A stretch of 64,000 nucleotides of DNA from Paramecium sonneborni (lineage: Eukaryota > Ciliophora > Oligohymenophorea > Peniculida > Parameciidae), in contig CAJJDN010000009.1 in the NCBI GenBank assembly GCA_905182985.1, forward strand, positions 730,629-794,628. Direction: 5' to 3'. The notes beneath the pieces are model-generated. The model was not told the origin of the DNA. It saw only the letters and a list, made by a program, of their open reading frames with translations, and did not search any database. A program made the position numbers and the translations under genes. Shown here in pieces: positions 47,394-58,080 of the stretch; the stretch's first letter is position 1; every line of letters begins with the position of its first letter.

Positions 47394-48251
47394 ATGAACC
47401 CTTAAGATCATTAAAATCAGTTTTCATAAAACTATAGACCTGTATAAATTTACCCTTCTTTCATAAATTCAATGCCTTGGCAATATCCAATTCCACATGC
47501 TTACTCCTACAATCCTCATCATCTAATGTATTATCAAAGATAATTTCCTTCTGTAATGGTGCCAGATCTCCAACATAATCAAAAGCAATAATAGCAAAAA
47601 GAAGTTATAACAATTTCGAGTGATGAAGAGAAAGTCCCTAAAAAACCTTAGGAACAAGCACCTAAACCTGTTGTATAAGCACCTGTTCAACCCAAAAAAC
47701 AGCCAAAGATCTTGGACTTAGATTAGTTGGAAAGTTAAGGAAAGGTGTATGATTACGAATCTTCTGACTCTCCTTAACTTCCTAGAAGAGTCTCAAAAAG
47801 TTTGAATTTTCAGAAGACTATGCGATAAATGCATTATGAATCATTTTAATCACCAAAACAAAAGAAGAAGCCAATTAAAAATCGTAAGGAACCTAGTCGC
47901 ATCCAACCTAAATTAACAAAACAAGTTCAAATAGGAAGATAGCGCCAACTTATTGCATTCCCTTAATCAAGTCTAAAAACGCGTTTAATCAGGGTTTACA
48001 CTAAAAATGAAGAGAAATGTACTTAATATATTTTATATGAGACAGTTTAGAAATTACTTAATATCCTCTTATAGAATTTTCCAAATGCTAATGATGAGGA
48101 TGTTGTAAGAATACTTAACTTTACTGGTAAATCTTATGAAAAAGCTATCAACTTCGTTCAGGAAAATGGGTTTCTAGTACAATATTTGATTGAGAGTAAC
48201 ACTTATTTAAAATATTTTTTTAGCTTATTAGAACAATGTCTTATCAAGTGA
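47394..48251 (+). CDS. Pro/Gln-rich protein with SUMO-interaction-like motif
   Basis: Intronless, 285 residues. Residues 1-65 are Gln/Pro/Tyr-rich, of the kind seen in RNA- or chromatin-associated proteins. Residues ~68-76 read VITISSDEE, a textbook hydrophobic-acidic SUMO-interacting motif. A basic Pro/Lys/Gln region with several Ser-Pro sites follows (SDSPQLPRR, ESFQSPKQKKKP). The last ~110 residues are more ordered and helical (YETVQKLLNILLQNFPNA, EDVVRILNFTGKSYEKAINF). The final segment resembles UBA-like three-helix folds in its A-N-D-E-D-V-V-R-x-L pattern, but weakly. Probably nuclear. Most of it recurs at 48526-49334 by the N-joined duplication. Confidence 0.75.
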
Positions 48252-49607
48252 TCAAGAATCAACAAATAAAAAGTGAATTTGAACATATAAAATTATTATT
48301 TATTTTAGTAGTTTTTTAAATGGAATTTTAAATTGATATGTTCCTGAATTTATTATTTAAATTAATTTATTACGTCATTCATATTCTTTTTTAAATTTTA
48401 CATAAAAATTTTTGAGATTTTTTAGAATTATATTTATCTTGTTTATAAACAATTTTTTAATTAGAATTTACTATTCTAATAAGAAATAATCAGCTCATAC
48501 CTATAAAGAATATTCTTTAATTCTNTATAAATTTACCCTTCTTTCATAAATTCAATGCCTTGGCAATATCCAATTCCACATGCTTACTCCTACAATCCTC
48601 ATCATCTAATGTATTATCAAAGATAATTTCCTTCTGTAATGGTGCCAGATCTCCAACATAATCAAAAGCAATAATAGCAAAAAGAAGTTATAACAATTTC
48701 GAGTGATGAAGAGAAAGTCCCTAAAAAACCTTAGGAACAAGCACCTAAACCTGTTGTATAAGCACCTGTTCAACCCAAAAAACAGCCAAAGATCTTGGAC
48801 TTAGATTAGTTGGAAAGTTAAGGAAAGGTGTATGATTACGAATCTTCTGACTCTCCTTAACTTCCTAGAAGAGTCTCAAAAAGTTTGAATTTTCAGAAGA
48901 CTATGCGATAAATGCATTATGAATCATTTTAATCACCAAAACAAAAGAAGAAGCCAATTAAAAATCGTAAGGAACCTAGTCGCATCCAACCTAAATTAAC
49001 AAAACAAGTTCAAATAGGAAGATAGCGCCAACTTATTGCATTCCCTTAATCAAGTCTAAAAACGCGTTTAATCAGGGTTTACACTAAAAATGAAGAGAAA
49101 TGTACTTAATATATTTTATATGAGACAGTTTAGAAATTACTTAATATCCTCTTATAGAATTTTCCAAATGCTAATGATGAGGATGTTGTAAGAATACTTA
49201 ACTTTACTGGTAAATCTTATGAAAAAGCTATCAACTTCGTTCAGGAAAATGGGTTTCTAGTACAATATTTGATTGAGAGTAACACTTATTTAAAATATTT
49301 TTTTAGCTTATTAGAACAATGTCTTATCAAGTGATCAAGAATCAACAAATAAAAAGTGAATTTGAACATATAAAATTATTATTTATTTTAGTAGTTTTTT
49401 AAATGGAATTTTAAATTGATATGTTCCTGAATTTATTATTTAAATTAATTTATTACGTCATTCATATTCTTTTTTAAATTTTACATAAAAATTTTTGAGA
49501 TTTTTTAGAATTATATTTATCTTGTTTATAAACAATTTTTTAATTAGAATTTACTATTCTAATAAGAAATAATCAGCTCATACCTATAAAGAATATTCTT
49601 TAATTCT
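47443..49607. repeat. 1,082-bp direct duplication across the N at 48525 (probable assembly artefact)
   Basis: Bases 47443-48524 equal 48526-49607 with an offset of 1,083. The left copy is continuous with the 5' end of the gene at 47394; the right copy is continuous with the sequence leading to the Trm1-like gene. I saw no differences. Same pattern as the other N-joined duplications. Confidence 0.85.
48526..49334 (+). CDS. 5'-truncated copy of the Pro/Gln-rich protein gene
   Basis: Repeats codons ~17-285 of the gene at 47394-48251, including the VITISSDEE motif and stop codon, but lacks the ATG because it begins at the N. Very likely the same gene assembled twice. Confidence 0.6.
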
Positions 49608-49706
49608 AATATCATTAAAAACTATATTAATTATATTTTTAAAAAGATATGTTTATTTAAACAAAAATTACTGGTTTATTATAATTGGTTAAAAAAATTC
49701 AAATTA

Positions 49707-51145
49707 TCAAAGTAACCATCCATATTCTTCTTATCTTTTTGATTTTAACTACCTTGGAAGTGGTTATAAATAAATTTCTTCATCATAATGTATTCTTTAT
49801 GCTAACTCAAGATTTAGAGGAGCTAAAGGTTATAATGGGAAAGAGGCCACATAAGAAGAAGGCTATTACTATCTTTCAATACACTAATAATATGCAAAAA
49901 TATTACAAATTAATGAACTTTGCCCATTAAAATATTCCAAGGCATATTAGTATAAATAGTTGGCATATTATGATAAGGAGATTTACCTACAAAATATCCT
50001 TCATTATTTCCTAATTATTCATAAAATGAAAAGGACTTCTCATATTTCACATATTTATTAATATAAAATGGATAAGTATCTGAGGGAATTTGATAAATTT
50101 ATTGAAATATTTTTTATAAAAATTCCCAATTAGTATATTTATTAATTGTTAGGCATTTCTTCAAAAATTCTTTGTTTTAATCTAAATTTTAAATATACAA
50201 TGGACCCGATCCTGTTATAGAACACATTTAAGATTATTCACAACCATTTGAATATCTACCACAAGTAGAGCAAAATGGATGATATTATTTTAATTATTTT
50301 TTTCCATTTTTTATTGACATACATAATGTTAGATGTCCAACTTAATTTGCGGTTGCTTATGTATAGAGGGGTTCAATATGTTTACCAAGATCATGAGCAA
50401 CTTGTTCAAATTTAGCAAGTGTTCCTTAAATTATGGTTTCTGAATTACAAAAAATATCATTTGGAAAAAAATTGATTTATTGTCTAGTTTGCTTTCCAAA
50501 AAATTTTGTATTAGGAACAAACTATAAAATTGTATATATCAATAATCCACCATCATTTATAGCTTTAAGTGCTGGAACTAATAAATTGAATGGTTTGCGA
50601 AAAATGTCTTCAATTTCAATGAAATCAAACTTCTTTCCTGAAAGATATTCATATTTATCCATTTAGAATAATTTTTAAGATTAAAGCCCATTAAGATTTA
50701 AAATATAATTTGTGAAATCTAAAAAGTTCCTTTTGCTATCGCAGCCAACTGGATCATAATTCAAATCCTAAATATATCTGATTAATCTAGAAGTTGTTTA
50801 TGTACCTAGAATAGCAGTTTTAGGTTTAGTTGAACCGAAATAGGCCTCTGCCAATATAAGATGCAAATCTCTATTAATTTTCATGTTATTGATATAAGGA
50901 TAATACATATCAGTTTAATTATCTGTATCAAAACATGATTATGGATTAAGAAAATGATATTTCATCTTTTCTTCAATTGATTCATAAATATGAATTTCAT
51001 TTTTATTTTTTTCAAAAAATTATGGACTATAAAATCCTTTTGGAGGTTAATCTAGTTACAATAATGTTTAAACTGGTGTGTGTATCTTTAATCCATTAGA
51101 ATTTGCTTGCCTTTTTATAATATTTTAAAGAAGAGTTGATTTCAT
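49707..51145 (-). CDS. TRMT1: Trm1-like tRNA (guanine26-N2)-dimethyltransferase, divergent
   Basis: Trm1 makes N2,N2-dimethylguanosine at G26 of tRNAs using S-adenosylmethionine. One 23-nt intron near the 3' end leaves 472 codons. Family landmarks in order: YINNMKINRDL (Trm1 F-Y-N-P-x-x-x-x-N-R-D-L), LGTQTTSRLIRYIQDL (A-S-G-L-R-S-I-R-[FY]-A), FDFIEIEDIFRKPFN where Trm1 has D-L-D-P-[FY]-G-S-P, ALKAINDGGLLIYT, GKHIEPLYTQATANQVG, a zinc-knuckle-like CSTCG...CEQSQMC, then SGPLYI (G-G-P-x-W) and YHNMPTIYTNMPWNIL near the C-terminus. The catalytic D-P-F-G is not kept, so it may be inactive, altered, or TRMT1L-like. ATG overlaps the stop of the upstream ORF. Confidence 0.75.
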
Positions 51146-51441
51146 AAATATTTTTTATTTAATTACTATTATTTTATTAAGTTTAAAATCTCATTCTTCT
51201 TATAACAAGAACAATTAGCTCTTTTTTTATGAATTGGCTTAATTGGATCTGATTCTTAATCATAATTAAATTTAAATTCCCTAATTCTGTAACTAAGAGG
51301 TATTTCTTTGGATCTATTAGTAATTGAATTTTAAGATTGATTTCTATAAAATTATTTAATTTTCAATTTAGGTAGTTTGAAGTTGTCATTTTTGAATTAT
51401 AGTAATTCATTATCGTGTAACTATGAAATTGATATGATCAT
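51142..51441 (-). CDS. Small protein of 99 residues just upstream of the Trm1-like gene
   Basis: Open frame of 100 codons, Gln-coded TAA/TAG, ending in TGA that overlaps the next ATG as ATGA. It begins MIISISQLHDNELLQF and contains a basic segment (RSKEIPLSYRIREFKF) and KKRANCSCYKKNE. No family recognised. Because of the 4-bp overlap it may instead be the N-terminal part of the same gene, separated by a frameshift or by an intron I cannot see, or a short upstream cistron. Confidence 0.5.
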
Positions 51442-51469
51442 TTTATTTTTTATTATAAAATAAAACAAA

Positions 51470-52179
51470 TCATTTCTTTTTTAAAAGTATTTATTTTTCC
51501 CAATTTAATGGAAGTTTGGGATTCTGTTTTTCTGTATCAGGTAATCCAGTTATAGCTTTTTCTAGTCTTCTTTCAAAATCCATAATTTCATCAATCCCTA
51601 TGTCTTCACAGTAGCTATATTGTAACCAGTATCTCATTAAATCAGAATGAGTTTTTATCTAGATAGGTTCCTCTTAATGTAGATGATCGCTACAGTATTC
51701 TATTATCTAATTGTTTTTACTATTTGTTTGAGTTTGTTATTTTACTTTTATTTGATCAAACTAACTAATTTTTCAATTCTTTCGCTTTCATAATTAGATT
51801 TGATCTTCATTATTGTGTCATATATTTTGGAATCATAAAGAATTCTTGTAATGAAATTCTATTTATGATATTCAGACCAATTAAAATTTATAGAGAATTT
51901 CTTATAATTATTAAATTCTTTTCCAGCAGCACAAAACTATTGCAAATATCTATCTAACTATTCAATATAATAATGACATTATTCCTCAGTATCACATTTA
52001 TATAACTACATTTACAAATGAACTTTCTTTATAAATATAATATATAATACCTGTAAATAGAGATTCATAAAATTGTTCATGTGATTTGAAATAGTTGATT
52101 GATTTGCTTGATCTAACATTTAGCTATTTGTTTAATAGCTTTGTCCTTTGAAATATATATTATTGAAAGTTTCTTCCAT
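51470..52179 (-). CDS. Uncharacterised 219-residue protein
   Basis: Introns at 52027-52050 (24 nt) and 51720-51745 (26 nt) leave 220 codons. Mostly helical and hydrophilic: N-terminal Gln/Asn/Ser segment, then YIEQLDRYLQQFCAAG, FITRILYDSKIYDTIM, and an acidic C-terminal part (YSYCEDIGIDEIMDFERRL) ending ILLKKK. No signal peptide or membrane span. Not recognised. The ATG faces that of the next gene at a distance of 12 bp. Confidence 0.7.
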
Positions 52180-52191
52180 TAATAATATATA

Positions 52192-52846
52192 ATGAAATCA
52201 AAAAAACATATTAGATCATCTTCTACTCAATTTGAAATGTTGATGTTGAAATTTAATTGGAGCATGAAAATGAATGCGCTTCAAAAGATATTTGTTAAAA
52301 GATGCAAATAACCATTAAACGATCTCAAAAATCACAACAATGATAGATCAATCAAAAGACATGTTAGACATTTATCAGATCAAGTTGATGAATCTATGGA
52401 ATAACATAAATTAATTGAATTACTAAAACATAGAAGAACTCCAACTGATAATTTTCAAAAGTGTGATACTTCTGATATAACTCGAATCTATAGTAATAGA
52501 AAACGAGAAGAAAATTCTTTATTCTTTTAACCTGATGAGAATACTAGAATTAATGAATAATTTTTAGCTCTATTTAAGGATCGAAAAGATTAGACGTATT
52601 TTGGCATATTGAGTAAATAGCATTCCAATATTAGCTCCAAGAACTTAAGTTGAATAAGAGAATCTCTAAAAAATGTTGGAATATAAAAAACTGAATTAAA
52701 ATGATCTCTTTACTTTTATTCAATTGGTCAAGAAACCTCGAATTGTTGTCGAAGAAGAAAAAAAATCGTAATTATAGTCAAGCGTTAATTTTAAACTCCT
52801 AATTTTCTTAACACTATTACTATTAATTGCAATAACATTTATTTGA
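52192..52846 (+). CDS. Tail-anchored-like membrane protein, 210 residues
   Basis: One 22-nt intron (52613-52634) leaves 211 codons. The protein is basic and polar (MKSKKHIRSSSTQFEM...; HKLIELLKHRRTPTDNF) until the last ~22 residues, a single hydrophobic helix (KLLIFLTLLLLIAITFI) followed directly by TGA. That is the arrangement of a tail-anchored protein. A helical segment precedes it (ENLQKMLEYKKLNQNDLFTFI). It lacks an obvious SNARE zero-layer pattern, so the role is open. Confidence 0.72.
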
Positions 52847-53016
52847 TCATATTATTACTCTTTAATTTGCAATTAAAGCTTTTATTTATTTTATATCTGT
52901 GTCCATTAACCAAATGGAATTATACATTTAAAAAATGCATACAAATATATTATGATTCTTTTGTTCCAATCAAATATTTTTATTAAAATTAAGTATTCTA
53001 CTGGACAAACTCTTAC
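52847..53016. other. Short intergenic stretch between converging genes
   Basis: About 170 bp of AT-rich DNA; nothing recognised apart from the expected 3' ends. Confidence 0.4.
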
Positions 53017-54228
53017 TCACTTTTTTTAAAATTATCTTAACAAATAACTTAATGAAGTAAAACTATTTACCGGTTAATAAATATTGTTTATATAGAGTCT
53101 TATGATATCTATTATATCAACTATAATTATTGGATCTTAAATTTTCATATTTATTATATCTCTGTTTTATAAAACTTTTTTATTAAAATTAAACATAAGA
53201 GGTTATTAATTTTAATCGCTTCTTCTCGTAAACACAAGTTTGTAATTATTTCTGACAAATTTCTTCTTTTTCTTTGGTTTTTTAACCTCTTTTAACAATT
53301 TCTAAAGCTTCGCCTTATTTAAGTCTTATAATTTTCTTACAGTAGTATTCGCTATACTATAAGCATATTTTTAAGATAATAAAATATTTTTATACTTATT
53401 GCAAATTTATCATTATTTTCTGATAAATTGATAAAAATTTAATCCAAGATTTCTTTTTCTCTAGCATCTTCAAGAGTTATCTATAATAAAATGCTATAGT
53501 TCGTCGCTTATTTCTGGGAGATTGATTACTGCTATCTTATATATTTATTATAGTATTAAGTCAATATTAGTTTAAGTTTGTATTAAAGAATCTAAAATGA
53601 ATTTAGTTGGCAATATTAAAACTTTTTCTTTCAATTTGATATCTAAAATAATTCTAAAAAATTTTAAATTTGAAAATTCTGACATACGTTCTGGTTTATT
53701 ACTTGTTTTATAACTTAAAAAAGCAAATTTAATAGTAAAATTATCTCCATCAATTTAAAATTTAAATTCATTTTGATTTATAATCATTTATTACTTTAAA
53801 ATTTAAAGACCATGAATTAGAAATTATTCTTTTGAAGTTAATTTTGCATCAGATTGAGATTAAAATTTAATTACTGAATGTGTGCATGTAAATTACAAGT
53901 CATAACTTGATTTATCCTGATTGATTTATGATAAAAGTTATTTAGAATAGTTTCTTTTTTTAAATTAAATTAATTTTAGAATTATTTATTAATGTATATG
54001 ATGCATCGAATAGATAATTAAAGTTTTTATTTATCAGAAAATCTTTTCAAATAGAGTATAATTTAAAAATAAATACAAGCTGTCTCTTTTACCCTGCAAT
54101 AAGTTTGTGATTCCATTTTCAGATATAAGATTTATTTAATTAAAATGCTCATAAAGTTTGGGAACAGATGTTTCATTACATAATTGAATTTTAATATAAA
54201 ATAATGTGATTTCTTCTGAAGGACTCAT
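53017..54228 (-). CDS. Uncharacterised multi-exon protein
   Basis: Not recognised and only partly spliced. Coding-like sequence starts MSPSEEITLFYIKIQL at 54228. It continues in other frames with a segment rich in beta-like alternation around 53760-53520 (DGDNFTIKFAFLSYK, KVLILPTKFILDSLI, IAVINLPEISDELQHF), then ITLEDAREKEILDQIF, and ends near TGA 53017-53019 after RRSDQNQQPLMFNF. At least four introns are implied. It could be two genes. The ATG lies 5 bp from an opposing ATG at 54234. Confidence 0.45.
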
Positions 54229-54233
54229 AATTT

Positions 54234-54460
54234 ATGATTAATTACAATGCTCTTAATGAAGATATTCAGAAAAACAAGGCACTTAAATCTAATTCTTTTC
54301 AGTCAGTAATAAAAATTACAAGTAAACATTTTAACTTATTATTTTTTTGGATTAATGTAAATAAAGATAGGTTATTTAATTTAGATGATATTCTCATATA
54401 TATGCCATCAAAGAATTTTCAAATTATTTTGATTTCATTTGCAACTTACTAAAAAATATG
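54234..54460 (+). CDS. 5' end of a gene running into the gap
   Basis: About 75 codons (MINYNALNEDIQKNKALKS...) stay open to the N-run, while the opposite strand has TGA in all frames, so this is the coding strand if either is. A hydrophobic patch (FNLLFFWINV) and the absence of a signal peptide are all that can be said. Not recognised. Confidence 0.4.
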
Positions 54461-55283
54461 NNNNNNNNNNNNNNNNNNNNNNNNNNNNNNNNNNNNNNNN
54501 NNNNNNNNNNNNNNNNNNNNNNNNNNNNNNNNNNNNNNNNNNNNNNNNNNNNNNNNNNNNNNNNNNNNNNNNNNNNNNNNNNNNNNNNNNNNNNNNNNNN
54601 NNNNNNNNNNNNNNNNNNNNNNNNNNNNNNNNNNNNNNNNNNNNNNNNNNNNNNNNNNNNNNNNNNNNNNNNNNNNNNNNNNNNNNNNNNNNNNNNNNNN
54701 NNNNNNNNNNNNNNNNNNNNNNNNNNNNNNNNNNNNNNNNNNNNNNNNNNNNNNNNNNNNNNNNNNNNNNNNNNNNNNNNNNNNNNNNNNNNNNNNNNNN
54801 NNNNNNNNNNNNNNNNNNNNNNNNNNNNNNNNNNNNNNNNNNNNNNNNNNNNNNNNNNNNNNNNNNNNNNNNNNNNNNNNNNNNNNNNNNNNNNNNNNNN
54901 NNNNNNNNNNNNNNNNNNNNNNNNNNNNNNNNNNNNNNNNNNNNNNNNNNNNNNNNNNNNNNNNNNNNNNNNNNNNNNNNNNNNNNNNNNNNNNNNNNNN
55001 NNNNNNNNNNNNNNNNNNNNNNNNNNNNNNNNNNNNNNNNNNNNNNNNNNNNNNNNNNNNNNNNNNNNNNNNNNNNNNNNNNNNNNNNNNNNNNNNNNNN
55101 NNNNNNNNNNNNNNNNNNNNNNNNNNNNNNNNNNNNNNNNNNNNNNNNNNNNNNNNNNNNNNNNNNNNNNNNNNNNNNNNNNNNNNNNNNNNNNNNNNNN
55201 NNNNNNNNNNNNNNNNNNNNNNNNNNNNNNNNNNNNNNNNNNNNNNNNNNNNNNNNNNNNNNNNNNNNNNNNNNNNNNNNNNN
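54461..55283. other. 823-base sequencing gap
   Basis: Run of N. ORFs of 284-295 residues reported across it are artefacts of reading N as an open codon. Genes enter the gap from both sides. Confidence 0.99.
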
Positions 55284-55613
55284 TCTCATATTTCTATTTA
55301 GATTTTTCATAGAGAGTAAAATCTAAAAAATAGGTCATTTTCCAAAAATTACCTGGTTAAATTTTCTAATTTTTTATTAACAGAGGATATGTTGAAATAA
55401 AAATAGATTGCTTTTCTATAGTTTAATTAATTATTTATCACGTGTTTCTTATTATTCTATCCTAAGTAATTTTTTTATAAATTCTGTGATTTATTTTTAA
55501 GCTATTGATGTCAACGTAATAGGTTTATTAGAAAAACGCTCATTTAGATTTTCATCTAAATACGTGATGAGGTTAATTTAATATAATTCCTTCTTATTCT
55601 TATTGAGTTGCAT
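55284..55613 (-). CDS. 5' part of an uncharacterised gene, cut by the gap
   Basis: Starts MQLNKNKKELYQINLI at 55613 and reads about 85 polar, helical residues (ITEFIKKLLRIEQQETRDKQL, FLFQHILCQQKIRKF). A 30-nt intron (55337-55366) brings it to a second exon (ILLSMKNLNRNMR) that enters the gap. Not recognised. Gene length unknown. Confidence 0.5.
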
Positions 55614-55723
55614 TCATTATTCAAATTTTAGCAGATAAATATCTTTTCAGTATTTCAATTGCTCTTAAAAGAGTAACAATAGTTAGATATATCTTATTAT
55701 TATACAAAAAAATATAAATAATT

Positions 55724-56152
55724 ATGGCTTAGTTTATGAATAATTATAATAAAATATCACCTTAAAAGATCAAAAGGAATATTAATAAAGGTTTTTAAAA
55801 AATAGAAAATATTAGGTTAAATAATAAAATTAGATTTCTCTTAACTAAGCAAAACAGAGAATAATTTCGATTATATATCTCCTCTTATATTTATTTTATT
55901 AGTAGATTAGCAAAGTAAGAATTGAAGTTGTAATTGTAATAAATGTTCATTGAAAAATATTTTTGAGCAACAAATGGATGAAAAGAATGAAATTCCAGTG
56001 TAAATGAATATCTGTAATCCTATTCATGTTTATGATAAAAAATTCTGGCAGTTGAGAGACTTGATATTTGTCCATATTATTTTATTATTTATACTCAATT
56101 TTATTATAATTTATTTTTCTTGGACAAATGTTCTTCCTTCTCAATTTAGATG
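55724..56152 (+). CDS. Possible small gene, poorly resolved
   Basis: ATG 55724 opens MAQFMNNYNKISPQKIKRN. A 25-nt intron near 55785-55809 gives an open second exon, but a TGA near 55926 interrupts before a more convincing segment (MNICNPIHVYDKKFWQLRDL, then a hydrophobic helix FVHIILLFILNFIII). The 3' end overlaps the end of the convergent membrane-protein gene. Could be a small tail-anchored protein, a relic, or antisense to an extended neighbour. Confidence 0.3.
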
Positions 56153-57821
56153 ATTGTCTTATAATAATTCATCAATTTATTGTCATCTATATTTCCATCA
56201 ATCAATCCAAAAGTAAAGAATCCTTTAATAATTTATGCACCGATCACATAATTAAGATCACAAGATAATGGAACCATTAATAAGATAGTAGAAAATCCAC
56301 AACCAAAGAGTGAATTAATCAGTCCTATCAAACATCCTATTGACCATCCAGAATGCCTTAGAATAGTTTCAGCTTATTAATCTAATACAATTTATAAATA
56401 TTTTTACATAATTAATAAACTATCTCTAAATCTTAAATGTGTAAAGCATCTATACTCTCCTATAATTGATATGAAGCAATTGCTTAATTATTAATTTAGT
56501 TTTGAGTTAAGTAATATACTTAACGACCTATTGTTAAGGAACTTAATAAAGATAAGTCATTCTCCCATTTTTGGGCTATTTATGGCTTTTTAATTAAATT
56601 CATAAATTTAATCCCTATATTTTTTGGGGAATTTATAATCTGTTTAAAAGCTAATAAAGAAATTGTTCCAAAAGCTTCAAATGAATTTCTAATTTAATTT
56701 ATTAATTACTTTAAAATTGATATACTTTCTTCTTACTCCCATAGTAATTGTTTTAATGTAAAAAAATATATGAAATAATCAGTATACAATCTTAATATTC
56801 TAGATATATAAATAAAAAGGCAAAATGCTAAAATTGCTAAGATGATTCCCAAAATAGATGGTTAATATTAGCTATATGCAGGTTTGGAGGAATTAATTGA
56901 GCCAATGCTTAATGATGCCCTAAAATTACTAATAATTCTTACGTAGTTGAGTAGTAGAATATTAAAAAGTTGACAATTACAAGAACTTAAATTGCAGAAT
57001 TATATCTAAATGTATATAATTCAAGTTTCTTTCTTAAAACCAAAGATATGTAACTTTTCAATCTGTAACCTTCTTTATCATTTTAATTGAAACATTAAGA
57101 TATAACGGATCCTATAAATATTTTGATTAAGATCAATAAAACTATTGTATAGGTAGATTTATGATTGAAAGCTTCAATTAAAATTTCAATGGATTATTAA
57201 TTTAATTATCTTGATTCTCCTGCTCTTTCTAGTTTATTTATATCATGAAAGTTCGACAAACGATATGCCATAATGATTGAAAGCCATAATAAACCATATG
57301 GATAGAATTTCGTTTAGAATGAATTTAATATTGAAAAATATTATCTGGTAACTCTTTAACTTAAATAAAGAAAGGCTAGAAGTAATAAAAGCCCTGTAAA
57401 TAAAAATTCACTGTTTGAAATTAAAGATTAAGTAAAGTTATTAAGTGTTGGAGTTTCCAATGCAGGCATAACTTATGATAATTAAGAATATAATGTAGGT
57501 ATACATCCATGATTGTCTAAATAAATAATAACATATTACATTCATCTGTATTAATAATGTTGCCGGAACAATTATCACAATGCAATTTTGTATCACCAGT
57601 CTTTGGACATTCTTCTAAACAAAATGTCTTTGAAATATCTTTTGGATCCGGAAAGTATATTAAATTACATTACTCTAACAATGGCCTATAAATATACTTC
57701 CATTGCTCATTGGTTAGTTTACAGGACCATAACCAAGGATGTTTGAAATTCCAAATAAGCTTACATATATGACTAATGCTGCTATTGAAAATCCAAAGCA
57801 AAGTTTATCAGTTATTGTCAT
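56095..57821 (-). CDS. Polytopic membrane protein, possibly SLC44 (choline transporter-like)
   Basis: Starts MTITDKLCFGFSIAALVIYVSLF at 57821 with a first TM helix, then a cysteine-bearing extracellular-type loop (KHPWLWSCKLTNEQWKYIY, CNLIYFPDPKDIS, CLEECPKTGD, KLHCDNCSG). At least seven hydrophobic helices follow (FLFTGLLLLLAFLYL, YGLLWLSIIMAYRL, TYTIVLLILIKIFIGSV, LGIILAILAFCLFIYI, GWSIGCLIGLINSLFG). The C-terminal part LNYVIGAQIIKGFFTFGLIDGN and the C-P...C loop recall the SLC44/CTL family, but the match is weak. Exact introns are unresolved, so the protein length (roughly 550 residues) is approximate. Confidence 0.5.
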
Positions 57822-58080
57822 TTTGTATTTAATATTTATATATATATATAAAATATTTGTATTTGTAAATGATAAAACTTTATTTTAGAACTAGAATTAA
57901 ATTGGTTAATTTTGTAAGTAATTAGATTTTACTAATCTAGTTTGTACTAGCTTTTTTTTTGAATTTATAATAAAATATTTCTATGTTATTATAAGATTTA
58001 ATATTTCTATATCGTTATATATTTATATTAAATTTTATAAGAGTTTTATAAATATTCAATATATTTACTAAATTAGATTT
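57822..58080. other. Intergenic, no gene seen
   Basis: About 260 bp between the 5' end of the membrane-protein gene and the 3' end of the PAS gene. AT-rich, with a (TA)n run at 57838-57852. Should contain the promoter of the 56095-57821 gene. Confidence 0.4.

Noticed and set aside
49685..49930. 81-residue plus-strand ORF
   Set aside because: Antisense of the C-terminus of the Trm1-like gene.
54435..55326. Three ORFs of 284-295 residues
   Set aside because: They consist almost entirely of N codons in the sequencing gap.
56140..56400. TauE/SafE (TSUP) permease
   Set aside because: A Gly-rich helix suggested it, but the repeated TSUP motifs are absent and the cysteine-bearing loop near the N-terminus does not fit.
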